The translations under genes and the position numbers were made by a program. A stretch of 64,000 nt of DNA from Flammeovirga sp. SJP92. GTDB taxonomy: Bacteria; Bacteroidota; Bacteroidia; Cytophagales; Flammeovirgaceae. The stretch covers positions 1 to 64,000 of the forward strand of contig NZ_LQAQ01000034.1 in the NCBI RefSeq assembly GCF_001583495.1, written 5' to 3'. The notes beneath the pieces are model-generated. The model saw nothing but the letters and a program-made list of their open reading frames with translations. It made no database searches and was not told the origin of the DNA. How positions within the stretch are numbered: the stretch's first letter is position 1; each line of letters opens with the position of its first letter. Of this stretch, positions 34,000 through 42,437 are shown one piece after another.

Positions 34000-36339
34000 T
34001 TAATTCTGAATAAAATAACGTGCTTTTATACTGAATGCACGACCAGGTTTTTGTTGATTAAGGTTATCGTAAACCTTTGTATCAAGGATATTAGTACACA
34101 AGAGAGACAGGTTATATCTTCCGTCTTTCAAAGTGTAAGTAATGTCTATATTGTGAGTAAGTTGACTTGGAATTTCCGCCTTTGAAGACTCTGAACCTAG
34201 GCTTGGCCACTTGAAATAAAAGTCATGAACGTATCTTGATATTGTTGTCACTGCAATGCTTTGCCTTCTTCGGAGCTGTTTGTTGAAACTCAACGTAAGG
34301 TTGCCAAAAAGGTAAGGCTCGTTGGGTACTCTATCTCTATAAAATGCGGACTCTGAATCATTATTTCTTAAGTCTTGATAGGTACCTGCAAAGCCTATAT
34401 TAAAAGTATTTTTGATGTTGTAGTTTAATGTCAAGTCCACTCCGTTTGCCCTTACACTTTTATCGTTCAAGTAATAGCTTCTGTTCATTCTTGGTTCAAA
34501 ACGAATATAATTTTTAGTACCTCGGATGAAACCATTGACTTCTAAATGAAGCCTATTTGATTTTCCAGGTTCTGAACTAAATCGTACACCTACATTAAGG
34601 TTATCACTTTCTTCGGGTAGTAATTCTTGATTAGGTATTACATTCAATCCGTCTCCAAATAATTCATACGATTCAGGGAAACGGTACGCCTTTTCATAAG
34701 AAGCTTTCAATTGAATTTTATTCAGTTTGAAAGTACTCGCCAATCCATAACCATTAGCGTCATTGACATATTTAAACTCTTCTGATTCTGTACCTTGGAA
34801 ATTGGATTGAATAGCAAAAAGATCGTAGAAATATTTCTTACCAAAAACGATATTGCTCCATTTATCTTCAAAAGCAGAATAGGTATAAGATGCACCTATC
34901 ACCTGTTTTGTAACATCATTAGGTTCAGAGAATTGCGTATTATTTTGAGGCTGATACTTATCTTCTCCTTTTATTGATAACTTATTCATGGAATAATTCA
35001 CCGCAATACTATGATTGTTGGTTAATGCATATTCAGCATTAAAGTTTCCAAGAAGATTTTTCTGATAAAAAAGCAGGTCTGATTTTCTACCCATTTCACC
35101 AGTAGTGACATGAGCATTTTCCTCATACCCACCCAACCAATCATAACGGTGTGGACACACATCAACAGTATTTGTTTTTGAGTCTACATATACTACATAA
35201 CTGTTTACATTGAAGCCTTTCCAAAAAAGATTCTTCTTATGATAAGTGAAATTATAGATCAGTTTATCTTCTTGAATGTACGCTTCTCCATTGGGAAATG
35301 AAGTCACACCAGTTGCATAAGGATTTTGTTGTATTTCCTTATAATTATCAGAGTACATCACTCCTACCATTAACTCGTCAGCAAACTTCTTCCCCATAAA
35401 ACCAACTTCTCCCCAAACCATTTTTGAGGTATAAGCATCATGAAATCTTCGGACCTTTGTGGGTTCATCTGCCAGTTTTCCACTTTCAAAATCCAGAAGG
35501 TGAACATCCATTTCATAATCATTATCACTATGGTTATAGAAGGATTTTATACTTGCTGTAAAGCCTGTGTTCTTATGATGGTACTGTGTGTTAAATGAAG
35601 CCCTATGTGTATTGAAATTCCCATAGGAATAAGAAGCATCTAAATAATTAATTGGCCTTTTTGAAGTAATAATATTAACGGCACCACCCAATGCATCAGA
35701 AGAAAGGTGAATTGGAACAGCACCTTTGTAAACTTCAATTCCTTCAATTAAATTGACAGGAAAGTTGTTTAAAGTCAGAGACGAACCAAAATAGTCCATG
35801 GGCACCCCATCAATAAAAGTTCTAATTCTATTACCTGAAAGACCGTTTAATGAAAGGCTGAAATTTGAACCTAAACCTCCGTCTTGTCTGATATTAACAC
35901 CAGAGATTCTACCTAATAACTGACTAGCATCTACAGTTGTATTTTTAAACAACTCGGTTTCTATAACTTCTACAGCATATGCCTCTTCTCTAAGCAAAGT
36001 TGCATCAGATTTACCATAAATAGTGACTTGATCCAGCTTTGTAGTCGAAGATTTCAGTCCTACTTTCAAAGGACTTTTCATTGGCACCTTAACAGCTTGT
36101 TCAAAAGCTTCAAAACCCACAAAAGTAATTTGCAACGTATAAGTACCTGCCTTTAAAGTTTCAAAAGAAAAATGGCCATTAATGTCTGTTCGTGTGGTCT
36201 TCTTTAGTTCCTTCACATGAACAGTTGCAAAGGAGACCGCTTTGTTCGCATCATCTACTACTGTCCCTGATAATTTATTTTGGGCAAAAGCAGTAGAACC
36301 TACAAAAAGTAAGAATAGAAGTGAGATGAATGTTTTCAT
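34000..36339 (-). CDS. TonB-dependent outer-membrane siderophore receptor
   Basis: This is a 779-residue TonB-dependent receptor with a signal peptide. An N-terminal carboxypeptidase-regulatory-like domain (KLSGTVVDDANKAVSFATVHVKELKKTTRTDINGHFSF, about 22-100) precedes the plug (ELFKNTTVDASQLLGRISGVNIRQDGGLGSNFSLSLNGL). A 22-strand barrel follows, ending in an aromatic residue-rich strand (GRAFSIKARYFIQN). It should import a ferric chelate. It is flanked by an AraC regulator 21 bp upstream and by DUF4374 and PepSY genes, and faces a siderophore biosynthesis operon across a Fur-box region. The natural ligand is therefore probably the siderophore made by that operon, although uptake of a foreign one cannot be excluded. 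Confidence 0.92.
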   Translation of the reverse strand: MKTFISLLFLLFVGSTAFAQNKLSGTVVDDANKAVSFATVHVKELKKTTRTDINGHFSFETLKAGTYTLQITFVGFEAFEQAVKVPMKSPLKVGLKSSTTKLDQVTIYGKSDATLLREEAYAVEVIETELFKNTTVDASQLLGRISGVNIRQDGGLGSNFSLSLNGLSGNRIRTFIDGVPMDYFGSSLTLNNFPVNLIEGIEVYKGAVPIHLSSDALGGAVNIITSKRPINYLDASYSYGNFNTHRASFNTQYHHKNTGFTASIKSFYNHSDNDYEMDVHLLDFESGKLADEPTKVRRFHDAYTSKMVWGEVGFMGKKFADELMVGVMYSDNYKEIQQNPYATGVTSFPNGEAYIQEDKLIYNFTYHKKNLFWKGFNVNSYVVYVDSKTNTVDVCPHRYDWLGGYEENAHVTTGEMGRKSDLLFYQKNLLGNFNAEYALTNNHSIAVNYSMNKLSIKGEDKYQPQNNTQFSEPNDVTKQVIGASYTYSAFEDKWSNIVFGKKYFYDLFAIQSNFQGTESEEFKYVNDANGYGLASTFKLNKIQLKASYEKAYRFPESYELFGDGLNVIPNQELLPEESDNLNVGVRFSSEPGKSNRLHLEVNGFIRGTKNYIRFEPRMNRSYYLNDKSVRANGVDLTLNYNIKNTFNIGFAGTYQDLRNNDSESAFYRDRVPNEPYLFGNLTLSFNKQLRRRQSIAVTTISRYVHDFYFKWPSLGSESSKAEIPSQLTHNIDITYTLKDGRYNLSLLCTNILDTKVYDNLNQQKPGRAFSIKARYFIQN

Positions 36340-36360
36340 TAATTTGATTCTATTGGAGGA

Positions 36361-37308
36361 TTAAGCCTCATTTTGTTTGTGTTGAGCTCTATATTTATTA
36401 GGTGTTATTCCCAAGCTGTTTTTAAAAGCATAGGAAAAATGTGACGCGTGCTGATAGCCTATTTTCTCTGAAATAATGGCTATAGGAAGCGTTGTTGAGA
36501 CTAATAAAACCTGTGCCTTCTGCATTCTTTTCCTATTGGCAAATTCGAAGATGGTTTCATTAAATACTTCTTTAAAATTTCGTTTTAGATAAGAGGCATT
36601 CATGCCAATTTTTTTGGATAAGTCTGGGATAGAATACTGGTGTTCCAAATTATTTGTAATAATACTTTTCACCTTAAGTAGTTTCTCCTGCTTTTCGTCT
36701 TGCGTATTTTCTACAGGAAACCTTAATTCATATACTTCAGTGATCAGTTCATAAATTTTAGCATTTACATACAAATATTCGCTATCACCTGACTTATCAT
36801 TCTCAATAATATCCCAGAGAATTTCTTGGATCTTTTTGTTCAGCTCGAAAGAGGTTGACACATTATTGGGAAAAATTTCCTTGAAAATCTGTGATGCGTT
36901 TTCAAATGAAGGTTCAAAAAATGTTTTATTAAAGGATAAGACCAAGAGTTCAATTTTTTTATTTTCCCTGCATAAAAACTCCAATTTCTTTTGCTTGATA
37001 ATGATCCCTTCCTCTACAGAAAGTGACTGATCTTTCTGAATAGTGATCCCATTGTCCTTTAAACTAAAAATCATGTAATAACTGTTGTCGTCTAAATGAA
37101 AAATAGTTTCTTGATAAGTTTTTAAGGTGATGTATTTTAATTGGTATGAAGCAAAAGAAAACTCCTTCACAGCTCCGCTTGCCGTGTTGGTGTTCCACTT
37201 ACTGCTTTTCCTCAACTTACTGTTTTCATTAATATTGGTATGAGAGACTCTAGTAAGTTCTTCTAAGTTTTTTGAGTAGGATAGTTCTGATATTTCAATT
37301 TTCTCCAT
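36361..37308 (-). CDS. AraC family regulator of iron uptake (PchR-like)
   Basis: This is a 315-residue AraC-type activator. The C-terminal ~100 residues hold two helix-turn-helix motifs: YSIPDLSKKIGMNASYLKRNFKEVF and LPIAIISEKIGYQHASHFSYAFKNSLGITPNKYR. The ~200-residue N-terminal domain resembles the ligand-sensing part of PchR-like regulators, which bind ferric siderophores. It is the first gene of the operon with the TonB receptor, 21 bp upstream of it. A Fur-like box and a Bacteroidota -7 element (TAGTTTTG on the minus strand, 37363-37356) precede it. It probably activates receptor expression when the siderophore is present. Confidence 0.88.
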   Translation of the reverse strand: MEKIEISELSYSKNLEELTRVSHTNINENSKLRKSSKWNTNTASGAVKEFSFASYQLKYITLKTYQETIFHLDDNSYYMIFSLKDNGITIQKDQSLSVEEGIIIKQKKLEFLCRENKKIELLVLSFNKTFFEPSFENASQIFKEIFPNNVSTSFELNKKIQEILWDIIENDKSGDSEYLYVNAKIYELITEVYELRFPVENTQDEKQEKLLKVKSIITNNLEHQYSIPDLSKKIGMNASYLKRNFKEVFNETIFEFANRKRMQKAQVLLVSTTLPIAIISEKIGYQHASHFSYAFKNSLGITPNKYRAQHKQNEA

Positions 37309-37366
37309 GCTAGAGAGAGATATTTGTGTTTTTGTAATTGATTTATTTACGGAAACAAAACTATAC

Positions 37367-37389
37367 TTATTTAGATTAATTTAAAATAA
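37367..37389. promoter_or_regulatory. Fur-box-like site for the receptor operon
   Basis: TTATTTAGATTAATT followed by TAAAATAA makes an imperfect inverted repeat resembling the Bacteroidota Fur motif (TTATTTAGA...TCTAAATAA). It lies directly upstream of a TAnnTTTG-type -7 element at 37363-37356 on the minus strand, and 58 bp from the AraC start. Iron repression is inferred. Confidence 0.55.
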
Positions 37390-37585
37390 CAAAACACAGA
37401 ATAAAAACACTCAAAATATTGTACTTTACCAATACAGAACACGCTAAAAAATTATTTAACAAAAGATTAAAATTTAACTTTTACTATCTTCAATCTCTTT
37501 CTGATAAGTCAAGAATACCTTTTTTCGTAATTTTAATTTCTGAAATCGATGCTTTCCAAAGGTAAAGCCTGCCAATATTTGCAGT

Positions 37586-37610
37586 GTTATTTAAACTTAT
37601 TCTAAATAAC
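37586..37610. promoter_or_regulatory. Fur-box-like site for the siderophore operon
   Basis: GTTATTTA (37586-37593) and TAAATAAC (37603-37610) are exact reverse complements with a 9-bp spacer ending in TTC. This matches the Bacteroidota Fur-type pattern better than the first site. It is 32 bp upstream of the decarboxylase start. The 334-bp divergent gap 37309-37642 contains no other feature I can name. Confidence 0.6.
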
Positions 37611-37642
37611 AAAACTAAAATTACATCTTAACTTTCAACATA

Positions 37643-39175
37643 ATGATACCTTTATTAGCAAAGGAAAACAACCAGCCAAAAGCCAATGACGCTATTAACT
37701 TTTCATTTCTTTTTAATCAAAATGAGGAGAATATATTCAAGTATAAAAAGGGAGTTATCTCGGCCACCAAAAGGGTTTTTAAGTTTTTGAAAAATCGAAA
37801 GAAGCCCTTCAGTGGAATGGATCACAATACCCTAAGTACTGTTTTTGAGCAAATCAATATCAACAAACAGCCGCTGGATGAACAATATGTGATGGATGAA
37901 CTAGAAAATATTTATCTAGATCACGCAGTAGCTTTCCATCTCCCAAAATATATTGCTCATCTCAATTGTCCCATTGTGATTCCATCATTGATTGGAGAGC
38001 AAATTCTTTCTGCCGTCAATTCTTCATTAGACACTTATGATCAAAGTGCAGGAGGAACATTTATTGAGCAGAAATTGATTGACTGGACGGGTAAGCAAAT
38101 TGGCTATAAATCACCTGACGGTGTGTTTACTAGTGGTGGTACGCAATCTAATTTAATGGCCGTTTTGTTGATGAGAGACGCATTTTATCATAAAAGACAA
38201 AAACATGATGTCACAATGAAAGGGGTTTCTCAGGCAAAAGGTCAACTAAAAATATTTTGCTCCGAATGCAGTCATTTCAGTATTAAAAAGAGTGCTGCAT
38301 TATTAGGTTTAGGGGAAGAAGCAGTTGTAAGTATTCCAGTATCTGATCAGTTTGTAATGGATACAGAAGCGTTGGAGTCGGCTATTTTGAATGAATATAT
38401 CAATGGCAACTGCCCTATTGGAGTTGTGGCCACGGCCGGTACTACGGATTATGGAAGTATTGATCCATTAAACAAAATTGCAAGCATTGCTCAACGTTAT
38501 CAAATTTGGTTCCATGTCGATGCGGCTGTTGGAGGTGGGTTACTGCTTTCTGATGAATATAAATATCTGTTAGCTGGAATAGAAAAATCTGATTCTACAA
38601 CGGTAGATTATCATAAAACTTATTTCCAAACAGTAAGTTGCAGTGGTTTTGTGGTGAAAGATCCTAACAGCCTAAATTTAATCAGTCATCATGCGGATTA
38701 TTTAAATCCAAAGGATCATAAAGATGCTGGAGTACCTAACCAAGTTGATAAGTCATTACAAACTACCAAAAGGTTTGATGCTTTAAAACTTTGGATGACA
38801 TTCCGATTAATGGGTACAGATCAATTGGGTAAATATTATGAACAAACGCTTCAACTGACGCAAAAAGCAGCGAAAATAATAGATAATCACTTAGAATTTG
38901 AATTGCTCAATCCCCCTGCCCTTCATTCCTTGGTTTTCCGTTTTAAGCCAGAAAACATGAACGATACTCAACTGAATACACTGAATATGCTTTTAAGAAA
39001 AAAGTTATTTGCAGATGGAGAAGCAGTAGTTGCAGGTACAAAATTCAAAGGTAATTATTATTTGAAGTTCACCATTCTGAATCCCATTATGACTGAAAAG
39101 AACTTTGAAGAAATTCTTGGCATCCTTTCAAAAATAGGACATCAAATAGTAGAAGAAGAGAAAAACATCGCTTAA
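37643..39175 (+). CDS. PLP-dependent amino acid decarboxylase (siderophore diamine supply)
   Basis: This is a group II PLP-dependent decarboxylase of 510 aa. SGGTQSNLMA near residue 164 and the HVDAAVGGG phosphate/ring region near 291 mark the fold, with the PLP lysine in DYHKTYF (Lys325). As first gene of a hydroxamate siderophore operon it most likely makes the diamine precursor. That would be cadaverine from lysine, as in desferrioxamine/bisucaberin-type pathways. Diaminobutyrate or ornithine as substrate is possible. It is followed 12 bp later by the N-hydroxylase gene. The Fur-box-like repeat just upstream predicts iron repression. Confidence 0.85.
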   Translation: MIPLLAKENNQPKANDAINFSFLFNQNEENIFKYKKGVISATKRVFKFLKNRKKPFSGMDHNTLSTVFEQININKQPLDEQYVMDELENIYLDHAVAFHLPKYIAHLNCPIVIPSLIGEQILSAVNSSLDTYDQSAGGTFIEQKLIDWTGKQIGYKSPDGVFTSGGTQSNLMAVLLMRDAFYHKRQKHDVTMKGVSQAKGQLKIFCSECSHFSIKKSAALLGLGEEAVVSIPVSDQFVMDTEALESAILNEYINGNCPIGVVATAGTTDYGSIDPLNKIASIAQRYQIWFHVDAAVGGGLLLSDEYKYLLAGIEKSDSTTVDYHKTYFQTVSCSGFVVKDPNSLNLISHHADYLNPKDHKDAGVPNQVDKSLQTTKRFDALKLWMTFRLMGTDQLGKYYEQTLQLTQKAAKIIDNHLEFELLNPPALHSLVFRFKPENMNDTQLNTLNMLLRKKLFADGEAVVAGTKFKGNYYLKFTILNPIMTEKNFEEILGILSKIGHQIVEEEKNIA

Positions 39176-39187
39176 TAAAACAAACAA

Positions 39188-40507
39188 ATGAACGATAAAA
39201 TATATGATATTATTGGGATTGGAATTGGTCCCTTTAACCTTGGATTAGCTTGTCTTACGGAACCAATTGAAGAGCTAGACTGTCTATTTTTAGATAAATC
39301 TGATGCATTTGACTGGCACCCTGGCATGCTGATGGAAAGTACAACATTGCAAATTCCATTTATGGCAGATCTGGTCACTATGGCCGATCCTACTAGCCCT
39401 TACTCTTTTTTGAATTATGCGAAGCAAATGGGAAGAATGTATTCTTTTTATATCAAAGAAGACTTCCTATTGCTGAGAAACGAATATAATTTGTATTGCC
39501 AATGGGTGGTACAGCAACTGAATACCTTGAAGTTTTCAACCAATGTTGAAATGGTATGCTACAATGATGATGAACAAGTTTTTTATCTGACTTGCCTAAC
39601 TACTGGAACTGATGAGCCTTTGATTTACAAATGTAAAAAAGTAGTATTGGGAACGGGTACCAAACCTTATGTTCCCAATGCTCTCAAAGGTATTGGTAAA
39701 AAGGCAACTCACTCTGCTTCTTACCTTTCAAATAAGGCTGAACTTCAAAAGAAAAAGGCCATCACTGTGGTAGGAAGTGGTCAAAGTGCCGCAGAGATTT
39801 TCAGTGATTTATTAGAAGAAGTAGATGCGTATGGTTATCAACTCAATTGGGTCACGCGTTCACACCGTTTTTTCCCAATGGAATATACAAAACTTACTTT
39901 GGAAATGACTTCTCCTGAGTATGTGGACTATTTCTTTGACCTACCATTAGAGAAAAGAGAGGCATTACTACAAGAACAAAAACACCTGTACAAAGGCATC
40001 AACTCTGATTTAATCAATAGCATTTTTGATACTATCTATGCTAAGAAATTAATGAATGATGTAGATATCAATTTGAGAACCAACTCAACGGTAACTGCTT
40101 CTAGCATTGAAGGAGATAAAGTAAAGCTTGAAGTTTTTCAAAACGAAGAAGAAAAATACTATCAACATGACACAGAGGCAGTAGTAATGGCAACAGGCTA
40201 TCATTATCAATTACCTTCATTTATGGAAGGTCTGTTGAAACATGTTCAATGGGACGAAAAAGGCAGATTGAGAGCTAATCGAAATTATACAATCGATAAA
40301 GAAAGTAAAAATATCTTTGTTCAAAATGCAGAGCTTTACACACATGGTTTTGTTTCTCCAGATCTTGGTATGGGGAGCTACCGTAATTCTTATATCATTA
40401 AAGAAATTACAGGAAAGAAATATTATCCCATTGAAAAGAAAATTGCTTTCCAACAATTCAAAGTTTCAGAAAAAGAGGAAATCATAAAAGAAGAAATTCT
40501 GGTATGA
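39188..40507 (+). CDS. flavin N-monooxygenase (IucD/AlcA-type)
   Basis: This 439-residue flavoprotein hydroxylates the terminal amine of lysine, ornithine or a diamine, the step that creates the N-hydroxy group of hydroxamate siderophores. The FAD-binding GIGIGPFNLGLA is at the N-terminus. DWHPGMLMESTTLQIPFMADL is the typical IucD/PvdA stretch. The NADPH-binding VVGSGQSAAEIF is near residue 195, and ATGYHYQLP lies near 340. With a decarboxylase upstream, cadaverine or putrescine is the likeliest substrate. Its stop codon overlaps the next start (ATGA), showing tight translational coupling to the exporter gene. Confidence 0.92.
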   Translation: MNDKIYDIIGIGIGPFNLGLACLTEPIEELDCLFLDKSDAFDWHPGMLMESTTLQIPFMADLVTMADPTSPYSFLNYAKQMGRMYSFYIKEDFLLLRNEYNLYCQWVVQQLNTLKFSTNVEMVCYNDDEQVFYLTCLTTGTDEPLIYKCKKVVLGTGTKPYVPNALKGIGKKATHSASYLSNKAELQKKKAITVVGSGQSAAEIFSDLLEEVDAYGYQLNWVTRSHRFFPMEYTKLTLEMTSPEYVDYFFDLPLEKREALLQEQKHLYKGINSDLINSIFDTIYAKKLMNDVDINLRTNSTVTASSIEGDKVKLEVFQNEEEKYYQHDTEAVVMATGYHYQLPSFMEGLLKHVQWDEKGRLRANRNYTIDKESKNIFVQNAELYTHGFVSPDLGMGSYRNSYIIKEITGKKYYPIEKKIAFQQFKVSEKEEIIKEEILV

Positions 40508-41694
40508 AAGTAAAAACAATATTGATGCTCATCACACTTGTGGCTGTGGTGAGCGATACAATGCTTCATCCCTTTTATCCTCAGTTTTTTGGTGAAAGGT
40601 TTGAAATTTTCAGCTCAGAACATGTTGGTTTTTACTTGGCTGCATGTTGCCTGACCGTAATGATTGCTTTCCCATTTTGGGCCAGAGTTCAAAAAAATGC
40701 AGATCTATTTTCACTCTTAATTTATACACAATTAATCGCTGGAATATTATGTGTCAGTATATTTTGGGTTGACAATATCATGCTCTTTTGGGGAGTAGCG
40801 CTTTTGATGATTTTTTTCAAGGGAAGTTATCTCCTCATCTACCCCTATATCATGCAATTGGATGAGGAAGATGAACATACTTCTTCCATCAGTATTCTGT
40901 CTGTCATTGTGCACCTTGGAGCCATACTTGGTGCCTTTATTGGAGGTGCAATTGTTGATTATATCGACACCTATGTTGTATTTTTTATTATGGCCTCTGG
41001 AGACTTCCTTCAACTAGCCGTCTGTTTTTACCTCAAATACAAACGAAATGTAAAATCAATTGTACATGAGGAGGCAAGTACACAACAAGGGTTCTTCCAT
41101 ATCAAAAAGCCCATCTTTATGATTGGCGGTATCACAATGACACTCTACTTCAGTACATTTTTGATCCGTCCTTTCTTCTCTGTGTATTGGGAAACCATTT
41201 CTGAATATGATAGCAAAGTGGTCTCTGGATTGATGTATTCACTTCCTGCTTTTGTAGGTTTGGTGGCATTGTGGTACAATCATAAATTCAAATCAGAGAA
41301 AAGTAGTTTTAAACAGATTATCCCTGCCTTAATATTAGGCATTGTAGGAATTGGTTTACAAGGCAGTATGATTGAAGCTGTAGTGATCATAGGTCGATTG
41401 GTATATGGTTGGGCAATTTTTCAATTGTATGTACAGTTTGATGTCATTGCCTTCACACTTTCAACACCCTCAGAGTATGCCACAGATTATAGTAGAATAC
41501 ACTTGATGCAAAACTTTGGTGTACTGATTTCTTCAATGATTGCAGGGTATACAGTAGAACTATTTTCTATTCAAATGACATTCTGGATGTCAATTGCAGG
41601 GTTTCTTTTAACAGCTAGTTTCTTCATTTTAGGGTTCAGCTCCTATCTTAAAAAAGAAGAGAAAGAACCTGAACTAACAACAGCAAATGCTTAA
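40504..41694 (+). CDS. MFS transporter, probable siderophore exporter
   Basis: This is a 396-residue major facilitator superfamily protein with about 11-12 hydrophobic segments. Examples are VGFYLAACCLTVMIAFPFWA, LGAILGAFIGGAIVDY and FWMSIAGFLLTASFFILGF. The start codon overlaps the hydroxylase stop by 4 nt. Its place inside the biosynthetic operon suggests that it exports the finished siderophore across the inner membrane. The direct substrate is inferred. Confidence 0.85.
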   Translation: MKVKTILMLITLVAVVSDTMLHPFYPQFFGERFEIFSSEHVGFYLAACCLTVMIAFPFWARVQKNADLFSLLIYTQLIAGILCVSIFWVDNIMLFWGVALLMIFFKGSYLLIYPYIMQLDEEDEHTSSISILSVIVHLGAILGAFIGGAIVDYIDTYVVFFIMASGDFLQLAVCFYLKYKRNVKSIVHEEASTQQGFFHIKKPIFMIGGITMTLYFSTFLIRPFFSVYWETISEYDSKVVSGLMYSLPAFVGLVALWYNHKFKSEKSSFKQIIPALILGIVGIGLQGSMIEAVVIIGRLVYGWAIFQLYVQFDVIAFTLSTPSEYATDYSRIHLMQNFGVLISSMIAGYTVELFSIQMTFWMSIAGFLLTASFFILGFSSYLKKEEKEPELTTANA

Positions 41695-41699
41695 ATAAT

Positions 41700-42427
41700 A
41701 TGGTACAAAATATATATGAAACTCCTTTTGGTGTAGACTTCTGGCAGAAGAAAGCTACTGAAAGCAGTTACAACATTAATCAGGATTTATCATTTAAATT
41801 CGCTCCTTTTCAATTAGACAAAGATGTTCCATTGCTGCACCATTGGGTTAACCAACCCTATGCTAAATATTGGCAATTGGAAAACAGTTCCATCGAAACA
41901 GTATACGACTCCTATAAAGAAATTCTTGAAGGAAAGAATACTTGTGTTTTTTGGGGTGTACTCAATGATAAGAAAGTGTTTTTGGTAGAATTTTATTATG
42001 CTCCCAAAGACAGAGTAGGTCAACACTATGATGCAAAAATTGGAGATTATGGATTTCATGTGTACTCAATGATAAGAAAGTGTTTTTGGTAGAATTTTAT
42101 TATGCTCCCAAAGACAGAGTAGGTCAACACTATGATGCAAAAATTGGAGATTATGGATTTCATATTCTTGCGGGTCCTAAAGAAATGGTTATCTCCCAAT
42201 TCACCACTCATATTTTTGTTTACCTACTCACTTTCTTATTTCAACAAGAAGAAGTAGAAAGAGTTGTTGTTGAGCCCGATGTCAACAATGAGAAAATTCA
42301 TGTGCTCAACAAGAGAGCTGGTTTTATTTATGATAAAAAAATCGAGTTTGAAGAGAAAACAGCATTTCTTGCTTTTAATAACAGAAGCAGTTTTCAAAAA
42401 GCTTTAGATAACATTCAACTTCCATAA
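41700..42427 (+). pseudogene. IucB/AlcB-type acyltransferase broken by tandem duplication
   Basis: The reading frame is split by an exact 104-bp tandem duplication. The 5' part (41700-42092, 130 aa) runs through the first copy, shifts frame at the junction and stops after ten aberrant residues. The 3' part is open from a GTG at 42080 to 42427. Removing one copy restores a single 207-residue protein. That protein carries the family's LLHHWVNQPYAKYWQ, KIGDYGFHILAGP and VVVEPDVNNEKIHVLNKRAGF motifs (Acetyltransf_8-like, RimJ-type GNAT fold). The restored enzyme would acylate the N-hydroxydiamine with acetyl-, succinyl- or similar CoA, an essential step before the synthetase. As written the gene should be inactive. 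It lies 5 bp after the exporter gene and 10 bp before the synthetase gene. Confidence 0.9.
41956..42163 (+). repeat. exact 104-bp tandem duplication
   Basis: Positions 41956-42059 and 42060-42163 are identical base for base and directly adjacent. The unit length is not a multiple of three, so it shifts the frame of the acyltransferase gene. The absence of any difference indicates a very recent event or an assembly artefact. Confidence 0.97.
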
Positions 42428-42437
42428 TCTTCTCATT

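Noticed and set aside
42080-42427. Separate small acetyltransferase gene after the broken frame
   Set aside because: Its GTG start is within the duplicated segment and its sequence is exactly the missing C-terminal half of the acyltransferase, so it is the 3' part of the same broken gene.
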